A program made the position numbers and the translations under genes. Positions 1-8,166 of a DNA stretch of 64,000 bases are shown here, piece by piece. The DNA is taken from the NCBI RefSeq assembly GCF_018131185.1, contig NZ_JAFCJE010000006.1, forward strand, positions 62,001 to 126,000, in the 5' to 3' direction. Below the pieces are notes generated by a model, which was not told the origin of the DNA, made no database searches, and saw only the letters and a program-made list of their open reading frames with translations. Every line of letters starts with the position of its first letter. Within the stretch, counting starts at the first letter, position 1. The stretch comes from Bradyrhizobium diazoefficiens (lineage in GTDB: Bacteria > Pseudomonadota > Alphaproteobacteria > Rhizobiales > Xanthobacteraceae).

Positions 1-182
1 TCGTGCCTGACGATGCTGACATGGCCGAGGTAATCCATTCCCGCCCGGCGGAACGCGCGGTCGGAGACCGGGAACCCCGCCGGCTCAATGATATGGGCGG
101 CCAGTCCCAGGCAGGCGCAGAGTCTGAGAATCGTGCCGGTGTTCTGGGGGATGTCGGGCTGGAAGAGCGCTATCTGCATCAT
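1..182 (-). CDS. trmL: tRNA (cytidine/uridine-2'-O)-methyltransferase, SpoU/TrmL family, 5' part only
   Basis: The reverse strand opens with MMQIALFQPDIPQNTG and continues through AHIIEPAGFPVSDR to the window edge, about 60 residues. This is the N-terminal signature of the TrmL subfamily of SPOUT methylases, which methylate the ribose of the wobble base (position 34) of certain tRNA-Leu species using SAM. The SAM-binding trefoil knot at the C-terminus lies outside the window. Two adjacent ATG codons (180-182 and 177-179) could start it; neither has a clear Shine-Dalgarno. It is divergent from fbcF, with which it shares a 274-bp spacer. Identification is from the N-terminus only. Confidence 0.8.
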   Translation of the reverse strand, partial: MMQIALFQPDIPQNTGTILRLCACLGLAAHIIEPAGFPVSDRAFRRAGMDYLGHVSIVRH

Positions 183-456
183 GGGCTGCGGTTGGTTGTG
201 GGGCGGAAATGTCTCAATAAAACATCGCCTGCCCGGGAATTCGTGCATTGCACGCTCCCGCGCCGATAGCGGGCTTGCGCTCGCCCGGCAAGGGTGCCAA
301 TAGAACGATTCTGGACTGCTGTTTCGCCTGTTTAGAGGTGGATAAGCGAAGTTCTGCCGCCGCGGGGGGCCGCGGGCGCCGGCAGCCTTTCCGGGGACCT
401 CATGGGCGCCCCCTGGAGCGGTTCCACCGGTCGCATAAGAAGAAAGGGTTGGAATC
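183..456. other. Divergent spacer between trmL and fbcF
   Basis: The spacer holds the promoters of both neighbours. I see no coding signal and no FixK-type TTG(A/C)-N6-(T/G)CAA box. An A/G-rich stretch (about 438-450, agaaaggg) just before 457 is the ribosome binding site of fbcF. No promoter boxes could be assigned with confidence. Confidence 0.4.
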
Positions 457-987
457 GTGACGACAGCGTCTTCGGCGGACCATCCGACACGCCGTGATTT
501 CTTATTCGTTGCAACCGGGGCAGCTGCAGCAGTAGGGGGCGCGGCTGCGCTCTGGCCCTTCATCTCCCAAATGAATCCTGACGCCTCGACCATCGCCGCC
601 GGTGCGCCGATCGAGGTCGATCTCAGCCCGGTCGCCGAAGGCCAGGACCTCAAGGTGTTCTGGCGCGGCAAGCCGATCTACATCAGCCACCGCACCAAGA
701 AGCAGATCGACGAGGCGCGCGCCGTCAACGTGGCGAGCCTGCCCGATCCGCAGACCGACGAGGCCCGGGTCAAGTCGGGCCACGAGCAGTGGCTGGTCGT
801 GATCGGCATCTGCACCCATCTCGGCTGCATCCCGATCGCTCATGAGGGCAATTACGACGGGTTCTTCTGCCCCTGCCATGGTTCGCAGTACGATACGTCC
901 GGCCGCATCCGCCAGGGGCCCGCGCCCACGAATTTGGCGGTGCCGCCGTACCAGTTCGTTTCCGACACCAAAATCCAGATCGGCTGA
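457..987 (+). CDS. fbcF: Ubiquinol-cytochrome c reductase Rieske iron-sulfur subunit
   Basis: The 176-residue Rieske protein of the cytochrome bc1 complex takes the first electron from ubiquinol and passes it to cytochrome c1 on the periplasmic side of the inner membrane. Residues 12-36 hold a twin-arginine-like start (TRRDF) and the single membrane anchor. The two 2Fe-2S motifs are CTHLGC at 119-124 and CPCHGS at 138-143, giving two Cys and two His ligands plus the disulfide pair. Start is GTG at 457, placed 7-8 bases after an agaaaggg ribosome site. It is followed after 62 bp by fbcH, matching the fbcFH operon known from Bradyrhizobium. Confidence 0.97.
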   Translation: MTTASSADHPTRRDFLFVATGAAAAVGGAAALWPFISQMNPDASTIAAGAPIEVDLSPVAEGQDLKVFWRGKPIYISHRTKKQIDEARAVNVASLPDPQTDEARVKSGHEQWLVVIGICTHLGCIPIAHEGNYDGFFCPCHGSQYDTSGRIRQGPAPTNLAVPPYQFVSDTKIQIG

Positions 988-1049
988 GCCTCGGACCTTC
1001 GTCCGAAGCTTCGCGCCGTCTCGTCGTACTATTTCCTCAGGATCGCATC

Positions 1050-3122
1050 ATGAGCGGACCATCCGACTACCAGCCGAGCAATCCGGCCTTGCAATGGATC
1101 GAGCGGCGCCTGCCGATCTTTGGTCTCATGCACTCCTCCTTCGTCGCCTATCCCACCCCGCGCAACCTGAACTACTGGTGGACCTTCGGCGCCATCCTCT
1201 CCTTCATGCTGGGGATGCAGATCCTGACCGGCGTGATCCTGGCGATGCACTACACGCCGCATGCCGATCTCGCCTTCAAGTCGGTCGAGCTGATCGTCCG
1301 TGACGTGAACTACGGCTGGCTGCTGCGCAACATGCACGCGGTCGGCGCCTCCATGTTCTTCGTCGCGGTCTATGTCCATATGTTCCGCGGTCTTTACTAC
1401 GGGTCGTACAAGGAGCCGCGCGAGGTGCTGTGGATCCTCGGCGTCATCATCTACCTCCTGATGATGGCCACCGGCTTCATGGGTTATGTGCTGCCGTGGG
1501 GCCAGATGAGCTTCTGGGGCGCCACCGTCATCACCAACCTGTTCTCCGCCATTCCCTATGTCGGCGAGAGCGTCGTGACGCTGCTCTGGGGCGGCTATGC
1601 GGTCGGCAATCCGACGCTGAATCGCTTCTTCTCGCTGCATTACCTGTTGCCGTTCGTGATCGCGGGCGTCGTCGTGCTCCACGTCTGGGCGCTGCACGTC
1701 GCCGGCCAGAACAATCCTGACGGCGTCGAGCCGAAGACGGAAAAGGACACGGTGCCGTTCACGCCGCATGCCACCATCAAGGACATGTTCGGCGTCACCT
1801 GCTTCATGTTGCTCTACGCCTGGTTCATCTTCTACATGCCGAACTATCTCGGCGACGCGGATAACTACATTCCGGCGAACCCCGGCGTGACGCCGCCGCA
1901 CATCGTGCCGGAATGGTATTACCTGCCGTTCTACGCGATCCTGCGCTCGATCCCGGACAAGCTCGCGGGCGTCATCGCAATGTTCGGGGCGATCATCATC
2001 CTGTGCTTCCTGCCCTGGCTCGACAGCGCCAAGACCAGGTCGTCGAAGTATCGTCCGCTGGCAAAGCAGTTCTTCTGGATCTTCGTCGCGGTCTGCATCC
2101 TGCTCGGTTATCTCGGCGCACAGCCGCCGGAGGGCATCTACGTGATCGCCGGCAGGATCCTTACGTTCTGCTATTTCGCCTACTTCCTGATCGTGCTGCC
2201 GCTGCTCGCGCGCATCGAGAAGCCGCGGCCGGTTCCGAACTCGATCTCGGACGCGGTGCTCGCCAAGACCGGCAGCAGGTCGACGCCGATGGTTTCGACC
2301 GCGATCGTGCTGGCGCTCGCCGGTTCGTTGTTCGCGGGCTCGATCGACAGCGCGAAAGCGGCTGAAGGCGGCGACAAGCCTCCGGGCAACAAATGGTCGT
2401 TCTCGGGCCCCTTCGGTACGTTCGATCGCGGCGCGCTGCAGCGTGGCCTGAAGGTCTACAAGGAAGTCTGCGCCAGCTGCCACGGCCTGTCCTACGTCGC
2501 TTTCCGCAATCTCGCCGAGCCCGGCGGTCCGGGCTATTCGGTGGCGCAGGCGGCTGCCTTCGCTTCGGAGTACAAGGTCAAGGACGGCCCGAACGATGCG
2601 GGTGACATGTTCGAGCGTGCGGGCCGGCCGGCGGACTATTTCCCCTCGCCATTTCCGAACGAGCAGGCAGCGCGTGCCGCGAACGGCGGTGCGGCGCCGC
2701 CCGACCTGTCCCTGATCACCAAGGCGCGTTCCTACAAGCGCGGCTTCCCCTGGTTCATCATCGACTTCTTCACCCAATACCAGGAGCAGGGTCCGGACTA
2801 CGTGTCGGCAGTGCTTCAGGGCTACGAGGACAAGGCGCCGGAAGGTGTGACCCTGCCGGAGGGCTCCTACTACAACAAGTACTTCCCGGGCCATGCCATC
2901 AAGATGCCGAAGCCGATCAGCGATGGCCAGGTCACCTACGACGACGGCTCGCCCGCCACGGTGGCGCAATACGCCAAGGACGTCACCACGTTCCTGATGT
3001 GGACCGCAGAGCCGCACATGGAAGCGCGCAAGCGCCTCGGCTTCCAGGTCTTCGTGTTCCTGATCCTCTTTGCTGGCCTGATGTACTTCACCAAGAAAAA
3101 GGTCTGGGCCACCTCGCACTGA
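1050..3122 (+). CDS. fbcH: Cytochrome b/cytochrome c1 fusion preprotein of the bc1 complex
   Basis: The 690-residue product joins cytochrome b (about 1-400, many membrane helices, two heme b sites) to cytochrome c1. A hydrophobic stretch around 405-430 ending in AKAAEGG looks like an internal signal peptide with a cleavage site, so the chain is expected to be cut into two proteins after export, as established for Bradyrhizobium FbcH. The c1 part has the heme-binding CASCH at 474-478, a likely axial Met in AIKMPKP near 619, and a C-terminal membrane anchor (about 665-685). Length fits the family. It is co-transcribed with fbcF and ends at a strong terminator. Confidence 0.97.
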   Translation: MSGPSDYQPSNPALQWIERRLPIFGLMHSSFVAYPTPRNLNYWWTFGAILSFMLGMQILTGVILAMHYTPHADLAFKSVELIVRDVNYGWLLRNMHAVGASMFFVAVYVHMFRGLYYGSYKEPREVLWILGVIIYLLMMATGFMGYVLPWGQMSFWGATVITNLFSAIPYVGESVVTLLWGGYAVGNPTLNRFFSLHYLLPFVIAGVVVLHVWALHVAGQNNPDGVEPKTEKDTVPFTPHATIKDMFGVTCFMLLYAWFIFYMPNYLGDADNYIPANPGVTPPHIVPEWYYLPFYAILRSIPDKLAGVIAMFGAIIILCFLPWLDSAKTRSSKYRPLAKQFFWIFVAVCILLGYLGAQPPEGIYVIAGRILTFCYFAYFLIVLPLLARIEKPRPVPNSISDAVLAKTGSRSTPMVSTAIVLALAGSLFAGSIDSAKAAEGGDKPPGNKWSFSGPFGTFDRGALQRGLKVYKEVCASCHGLSYVAFRNLAEPGGPGYSVAQAAAFASEYKVKDGPNDAGDMFERAGRPADYFPSPFPNEQAARAANGGAAPPDLSLITKARSYKRGFPWFIIDFFTQYQEQGPDYVSAVLQGYEDKAPEGVTLPEGSYYNKYFPGHAIKMPKPISDGQVTYDDGSPATVAQYAKDVTTFLMWTAEPHMEARKRLGFQVFVFLILFAGLMYFTKKKVWATSH

Positions 3123-3149
3123 GCGGCTCGGGACGAAACGAGCGAAATG

Positions 3150-3176
3150 AAAAAGCCCCCGGATGGGGGCTTTTTT
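3150..3176 (+). terminator. Rho-independent terminator of fbcFH
   Basis: An 11-bp stem (aaaaagccccc paired with gggggcttttt) with loop ggat, followed by more T residues, lies 28 bp after the fbcH stop. Confidence 0.92.
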
Positions 3177-3183
3177 GTTGTCC

Positions 3184-3224
3184 GTCATTCCAGCGCGATG
3201 GGTAAGCATCGAACCCGGAATGAC
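3184..3224. repeat. Intergenic palindrome, family A (short copy)
   Basis: The element runs from gtcattcc to ggaatgac with inner text agcatcgaacccggaatg. The same ends and core occur at 10381, 12177, 55239 and 58493. This copy is the shortest, a single unit, between the fbcFH terminator and the next gene. Confidence 0.75.
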
Positions 3225-3303
3225 GGGAGTGTGGATTGCGCCGCGCGCTTCCAGCCGTCAAAATAGCCTCAACCGCTCCCCCAAAAACTCATCGGAGGAC
3301 ACC

Positions 3304-3993
3304 ATGGGAACCGCCATCACCTTCAAGCGCCCGGACGGCAAGGACGCCTCGGGCTATCTGGCCAACGCCGCGCGCGGCAACGCGCCGGGCGTGGTCGTGA
3401 TCCAGGAATGGTGGGGGCTGTCGGACCAGATCAAGGGCCTGTGCGATCGTTTCGCGCTGGCAGGCTTCGATGCGCTGGCGCCCGATCTCTACAAGGGCAA
3501 GGTGGTGCCGTACCACGACACGGATTCCGCCAACAAGGAAATGAACTCGCTCGACTTCATGGACGCCACCACGCAGACGGTACGCGGCGCCACGCAATAT
3601 CTCTCGCGCAACGGCGCCAAGGTCGGGCTGACAGGCTTCTGCCTCGGCGGCGCCGTCACCATCATCGGCGCGACCAAGATCCCGGAGCTTGCGGCCGGCG
3701 TCGTGTTCTACGGCATCCCGCCCGAGCAGGCGGCCAAGCCCGCCGACGTCAAGATTCCGCTCCAGGCCCATTTCGCCAACAAGGACGATTGGTGCACGCC
3801 GGAGCTGGTCAATGGCTTCGAAAAGGCCATGAAGGCCGCCGGCAAGTCGCTGGAGCTGTTCCGCTATGACGCCGAGCACGCCTTCGTCAACGAGCAGCGC
3901 CAGGCCGTGCACGACCGCGAAGCCGCCGAGCTCGCCTGGGGCCGGGCGATCAAGTTCTTCGCCAATCATCTCGGCGGCACCAGCGCGGCCTGA
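3304..3993 (+). CDS. Dienelactone hydrolase family protein
   Basis: A 229-residue alpha/beta hydrolase of the dienelactone hydrolase family, normally about 230-240 residues. The nucleophile is Cys113 in GFCLGG, and Asp161 or Asp162 (KDDW) and His192 (AEHAF) complete the expected Cys-Asp-His triad. An N-terminal VVIQEWWGL motif also fits. Classical members open dienelactone in chloroaromatic breakdown, but many chromosomal members have unknown substrates; no aromatic-pathway genes are nearby, so the substrate is open. ATG at 3304 is preceded by ggaggacacc, a strong ribosome site. It seems monocistronic. Confidence 0.9.
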   Translation: MGTAITFKRPDGKDASGYLANAARGNAPGVVVIQEWWGLSDQIKGLCDRFALAGFDALAPDLYKGKVVPYHDTDSANKEMNSLDFMDATTQTVRGATQYLSRNGAKVGLTGFCLGGAVTIIGATKIPELAAGVVFYGIPPEQAAKPADVKIPLQAHFANKDDWCTPELVNGFEKAMKAAGKSLELFRYDAEHAFVNEQRQAVHDREAAELAWGRAIKFFANHLGGTSAA

Positions 3994-4003
3994 CCCAACT
4001 GGT

Positions 4004-4082
4004 AGCCTGGATGGAGCGCACCGGAATCCGGGACTGTCTCGTCGTGGCGCGTCCCCGGATTGCGCTACGCTCCATCCGGGCT
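4004..4082. repeat. Intergenic palindrome, family E
   Basis: Inverted ends agcctggatggagcg and cgctccatccgggct enclose a second dyad (ccggaatccgggac with gtccccggattg). It lies right after the dienelactone hydrolase stop and before the trp leader. No second copy was noticed in this window. Confidence 0.65.
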
Positions 4083-4130
4083 GCCGCCCACCCTTGACGC
4101 CGCTTCCCGGCCATGGTGAGTATCCACGCC

Positions 4131-4178
4131 ATGAGCACCGCCGTCCGCCCAGCCCGTTTTTGGTGGCGCACCTCCTGA
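4131..4178 (+). CDS. trpL: trp leader peptide with tandem Trp codons
   Basis: ATG at 4131 opens a 15-codon frame, MSTAVRPARFWWRTS, ending in TGA. Two consecutive TGG codons (4161-4166) sit five codons before the stop. Short leader peptides with clustered Trp codons ahead of trpE(G) are an established attenuation device in rhizobia. The frame is followed by mutually exclusive stems (see the attenuator entry) and then trpE(G) 116 bp later. The ribosome site is weak (ggtgag about 15 bases upstream), and a second ATG at 4113 is out of frame. The call rests on position, Trp clustering and RNA folding by eye. Confidence 0.8.
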   Translation: MSTAVRPARFWWRTS

Positions 4179-4252
4179 CGAGGTGGCCGGTGCGATTTTC
4201 CTTTCCCAAATCGTCTGAGGTCGCCAGCACAGCGCGGCGGCCTAATCGTTTG
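4169..4252 (+). promoter_or_regulatory. Trp attenuator: alternative stems between trpL and trpE(G)
   Basis: Four segments can be drawn. Stem 1:2 pairs cacctc (4169-4174) with gaggtg (4180-4185), with the trpL stop codon in the loop. Antiterminator 2:3 pairs ggtggcc (4182-4188) with ggtcgcc (4219-4225) using two wobble pairs. Terminator 3:4 pairs aggtcgcc (4218-4225) with ggcggcct (4236-4243), followed by a weak T-rich tail aatcgtttgt. A ribosome stalled at the Trp codons would mask segment 1 and favour 2:3, allowing transcription into trpE(G). Pairing was done by eye, without energies. Confidence 0.65.
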
Positions 4253-4294
4253 TCCTGTGTGGCGTTCCCTCGGCAAGTTTCGTAAGAGGACGAC

Positions 4295-6460
4295 ATGAAC
4301 AGGACAGTCTTTGCCCTCCCGGCTCGAAGCGACTATGTGACCCGCGCGGGACTTGCGATCACGCGGGTGGCCGAGCAGTTTACCGGCGGTGCCAACCGGC
4401 TCGACGACCTGATCAACCTGCTCGACCACCGCCGCGGCGTGGTGTTGTCCTCGGGCACGACCGTGCCCGGCCGCTATGAGAGTTTTGACCTCGGCTTCTC
4501 CGATCCGCTGCTCAAGCTCGAGACCACGGGCGTCAATTTCAAGCTGGAAGCGCTGAACGCACGCGGGCAGGTGCTGATCGCCTTCCTTACTGACGTGCTG
4601 CGCGAGCCCTGCGTAGTGATCTCCGAGAAGACCGCTTCGCGCCTGGCCGGCCACATCATCCGCGGCGACGCGCCGGTCGAGGAGGACCAGCGCACCCGGC
4701 GGGCCAGCGTGATGTCGCTGGTGCGCGATCTCGTCGCCGCCTTCTCCGCCAATGACGACGGGCTGCTCGGCCTGTTCGGCGCCTTCGCCTACGACCTCGT
4801 GTTCCAGATCGAGGACCTCGTACAGAAGCGTGCACGCGAGAGCGACCAGCGCGACATCGTGCTCTACGTGCCCGATCGCCTGCTGGCTTATGACCGCGCC
4901 ACCGGCCGCGGCGTCGTGCTGAGTTACGACTTCGCCTGGAACGGCAAGTCCACCGCAGGCCTGCCGCGCGAGACCGCCGAGAGCCCGTACCTGAAGACGC
5001 CGCGCCAGGGCTTCGCCGATCACGCGCCCGGCGAATATCAGGCCACCGTCGAGACCGCGCGTGCCGCCTTCGCCCGCGGTGATCTGTTCGAGGCGGTGCC
5101 AGGGCAGCTGTTCGCGGAGCCTTGCGATCGCTCGCCGGCCGAAGTGTTCCAGCGCCTCTGCATCATCAATCCGTCGCCCTATGGCGCGCTGATGAATCTC
5201 GGCGAAGGCGAGTTTCTCGTCTCCGCCTCGCCGGAAATGTTCGTGCGCTCGGATGGGCGCCGCGTCGAAACCTGCCCGATCTCGGGCACCATCGCGCGCG
5301 GCAGCGATGCGATCGGCGATGCCGAGCAGATCCGCCAACTGCTGAACTCGGAGAAGGACGAGTTCGAACTCAACATGTGCACCGACGTCGACCGCAACGA
5401 CAAGGCGCGCGTCTGCGTCCCCGGCACCATCAAGGTGCTGGCGCGCCGGCAGATCGAGACCTACTCCAAGCTGTTCCACACCGTCGATCATGTCGAGGGC
5501 ATGCTGCGCCCCGGCTTCGACGCGCTCGATGCCTTCCTCACCCATGCCTGGGCGGTCACCGTAACGGGTGCGCCCAAGCTGTGGGCGATGCAGTTCGTCG
5601 AGGATCACGAGCGTTCGCCGCGCCGCTGGTATGCCGGCGCGATCGGCGCGGTGAACTTCGACGGCAGCATCAACACCGGTCTCACCATCCGCACCATCCG
5701 CATGAAGGATGGTCTTGCCGAAGTGCGCGTCGGCGCCACCTGCCTGTTCGATTCCGATCCCGCCGCCGAAGACCGCGAGTGCCAGGTGAAAGCTGCCGCG
5801 CTGTTCCAGGCGCTGCGCGGCGATCCGCCGAAGCCGCTGTCGACGTTTGCACCCGATGCGACCGGCTCGGGCAAGCAGGTGCTGCTGATCGACCACGACG
5901 ACAGTTTCGTCCACATGCTCGCCGATTATTTTCGCCAGGTCGGCGCCAGCGTCACCGTGGTCCGCCATGTGCATGCGCTCGACATGCTCAAGCAGAGGAC
6001 ATGGGATTTGCTGGTGCTGTCGCCGGGTCCTGGACGCCCCGAGGATTTCGCGATCAAGAAGACGATCGATGCGGCGCTGGAGAAGAAGCTGCCGGTGTTC
6101 GGCGTCTGTCTCGGTGTGCAGGCCATCGGCGAATATTTTGGCGGCGAGCTCGGGCAGCTCACCCATCCCGCCCACGGCCGCCCCTCGCGGGTGCAGGTGC
6201 GCGGCGGACGGCTGATGCGCAATCTGCCGAACGAGATCGTCATCGGCCGCTATCACTCGCTCTTCGTCGAGCGCGACAGCATGCCGGAGGTGTTGTCCGT
6301 CACCGCAAGCACCGAGGACGGCGTCGCCATGGCGCTGGAGCACAAGACCCTGCCGATCGCCGGCGTGCAATTCCACCCGGAATCGCTGATGTCGCTCGGC
6401 AATGAGGTGGGACTACGTATTGTCGAGAATGCGTTCCGGCTGGATGCGCGCGTTGATTGA
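4295..6460 (+). CDS. trpE: Anthranilate synthase, fused TrpE-TrpG
   Basis: The 721-residue enzyme makes anthranilate from chorismate and glutamine, the first committed step of tryptophan synthesis. Residues 1 to about 505 are the chorismate-binding TrpE part (motifs SASPEMFV, PISGTIARG, VTVTGAPK). Residues about 525-721 are the TrpG glutamine amidotransferase with Cys605 in GVCLGVQ and His694/Glu696 in FHPES. The fusion is typical of rhizobia and relatives, where it is called trpE(G). ATG at 4295 follows an agagga ribosome site. It is controlled by the trpL attenuator upstream and is followed after 9 bp by apt. Confidence 0.97.
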   Translation: MNRTVFALPARSDYVTRAGLAITRVAEQFTGGANRLDDLINLLDHRRGVVLSSGTTVPGRYESFDLGFSDPLLKLETTGVNFKLEALNARGQVLIAFLTDVLREPCVVISEKTASRLAGHIIRGDAPVEEDQRTRRASVMSLVRDLVAAFSANDDGLLGLFGAFAYDLVFQIEDLVQKRARESDQRDIVLYVPDRLLAYDRATGRGVVLSYDFAWNGKSTAGLPRETAESPYLKTPRQGFADHAPGEYQATVETARAAFARGDLFEAVPGQLFAEPCDRSPAEVFQRLCIINPSPYGALMNLGEGEFLVSASPEMFVRSDGRRVETCPISGTIARGSDAIGDAEQIRQLLNSEKDEFELNMCTDVDRNDKARVCVPGTIKVLARRQIETYSKLFHTVDHVEGMLRPGFDALDAFLTHAWAVTVTGAPKLWAMQFVEDHERSPRRWYAGAIGAVNFDGSINTGLTIRTIRMKDGLAEVRVGATCLFDSDPAAEDRECQVKAAALFQALRGDPPKPLSTFAPDATGSGKQVLLIDHDDSFVHMLADYFRQVGASVTVVRHVHALDMLKQRTWDLLVLSPGPGRPEDFAIKKTIDAALEKKLPVFGVCLGVQAIGEYFGGELGQLTHPAHGRPSRVQVRGGRLMRNLPNEIVIGRYHSLFVERDSMPEVLSVTASTEDGVAMALEHKTLPIAGVQFHPESLMSLGNEVGLRIVENAFRLDARVD

Positions 6461-6469
6461 GAGGCACCA

Positions 6470-7009
<540 letters not shown>

Positions 7010-7021
7010 GCCGCCGCCCGG

Positions 7022-7354
7022 TCAGATCATCTCGGCCTTCAGCTCGTCCCGCCAATGCAGCATGCGCTCCTTCAGGAGCGCGTTCCTGACATAGGCGCTC
7101 TTTTCGTCCTCCAGGCGCTCGCATTCGGCAAAGGTCAGGCCGGTCTCGCCATGGGCGTTCCAGGCGGCCTGGAGGCTGCGGCATGTGTGGCTGCCCTGGC
7201 GCAGTGAGAACCAGATGCGGTTCTGGATCGTTTCCAAGTTCGGCGCTTGGCCGACCCAGGCCTCGCCCGAGGCCGCGCAGCGCAAGACGAAGATGCCCGC
7301 GATGGTCTCTCGCTCCTTGTAGGCGGCGATCGCTGCTTTCCGGTCGATGCTCAC
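7022..7354 (-). CDS. GIY-YIG-like protein with altered catalytic tyrosines
   Basis: A 110-residue protein starting at GTG 7354 (MSIDRKAAIAAYKERETIAG), with taagg about 8 bases upstream. The segment AGIFVLRCAASGEAWVGQ matches the first strands of the GIY-YIG nuclease fold. However, both name-giving motifs are changed: GIY reads GIF and YIG reads WVG. A downstream NRIWFSLRQG could supply the conserved Arg, and ERLEDEK a late Glu. Nuclease activity is therefore doubtful, and a binding role is possible. The frame stays open further upstream to 7504, but those codons do not look conserved. Immediate neighbours are apt (convergent) and a P-loop ATPase. Confidence 0.75.
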   Translation of the reverse strand: MSIDRKAAIAAYKERETIAGIFVLRCAASGEAWVGQAPNLETIQNRIWFSLRQGSHTCRSLQAAWNAHGETGLTFAECERLEDEKSAYVRNALLKERMLHWRDELKAEMI

Positions 7355-7420
7355 GGGGATGGGCCTTACTGAGGACGTTGCTGCGCACTCAGTAGCGGCA
7401 GGCCCGCCCACTGTCAATAA

Positions 7421-7430
7421 TACCCGGGTA
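7421..7430. promoter_or_regulatory. Perfect palindrome tacccgggta, candidate operator
   Basis: A 10-bp perfect palindrome lies 67 bp upstream of the GIY-YIG gene and 8 bp beyond the stop of the ATPase gene, in an otherwise AT-richer stretch (aataa before, aaaatac after). Its position suits an operator for the GIY-YIG gene. No regulator is known for it here. Confidence 0.35.
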
Positions 7431-7437
7431 AAATACT

Positions 7438-8106
7438 TCAGGAGCGCTGCAGGATCAGGCTGAGCTCGAGCTCGCGGAACGCGAGGTAGTTGCGCCGGGT
7501 CCATTGGTGCAACTCGGTCGAGGCATCCTTCTCCTGGCGCAGGTAGCCGGTGAAGGAGAAGTTCAATCGGTCGATATAGGTCTTGAGGAAGCCCGGCAGC
7601 GCGGGCAGGCGGAACAGCCGGCCGCCGGCCATCGCGGCCGGCAGCTCGCCGCGCACGACATGTTCGTTGTCGACCGTGATCAGGTTCATGCGCGGGATCT
7701 GCCCGCGCAGCGTCTCGTGGGCGCGAATCGAGACGCGGTCGGTGTCGGCGACGAACAGGATCTGAGGCGCGACATGGCGGCGCGCGGCCTCCTTCAACAG
7801 GCCGATCTCGTCGGTCATCTTGAAGAACTCGTCGAAGGCGTGGAAGCCGAGGTCGATCACCTTGGCAACGCCGTCGTCGAGGATGACGCGGTCCATCAGC
7901 TGCATTTTACCGTAGGTGTCGATCACGTCGGCCGTTTCGGTCACCTTCGGCAGATAGTCGAGCAGCGACGGCTCCTTCAGATTGACGTCGAAGGCCGCGA
8001 CGTTGCCGTTCTTGAGCAGCAGGAATTCGCTGAGGAGCCGCGCCAGCAGGGTCTTTCCTACCTGCGGGCGGGGCGAACAGATGATGTAGACGGGTGTCGC
8101 GGGCAT
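7438..8106 (-). CDS. P-loop ATPase of ParA/MinD type with altered Walker A, function unknown
   Basis: A 222-residue protein that opens with VYIICSPRPQVGKTLLARLL, a Walker A loop at about residues 7-20. In ParA/MinD proteins the loop reads KGGxGKT; here the first (signature) lysine is replaced by Arg or Pro (RPQVGKT), while the phosphate-binding Lys and Thr are kept. AAFDVNLKEPSLLDYLP follows like the ParA switch region, and ILFVADTD fits a later strand. It is the second gene of a pair with the canonical ATPase at 8167-8919, 60 bp apart and in the same direction. I do not recognise a named family or function. Confidence 0.75.
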   Translation of the reverse strand: MPATPVYIICSPRPQVGKTLLARLLSEFLLLKNGNVAAFDVNLKEPSLLDYLPKVTETADVIDTYGKMQLMDRVILDDGVAKVIDLGFHAFDEFFKMTDEIGLLKEAARRHVAPQILFVADTDRVSIRAHETLRGQIPRMNLITVDNEHVVRGELPAAMAGGRLFRLPALPGFLKTYIDRLNFSFTGYLRQEKDASTELHQWTRRNYLAFRELELSLILQRS

Positions 8107-8166
8107 CGACAGCTATATCAGGCCAACTCACCGCCCAATCCAGCCGTATCAGCCCCGGCTTCGCAA

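Noticed and set aside
991..1006. Small hairpin tcggac-cttc-gtccga between fbcF and fbcH
   Set aside because: Too short and without T tail to be a terminator; the two genes are known to be one operon.
1029..3209. A 726-codon minus-strand frame over fbcH
   Set aside because: Arg/His/Glu/Asp-rich, no motif, and opposite a well-identified gene.
3950..6376. An 808-codon minus-strand frame over trpE(G)
   Set aside because: Shadow of trpE(G); no ribosome site or domain.
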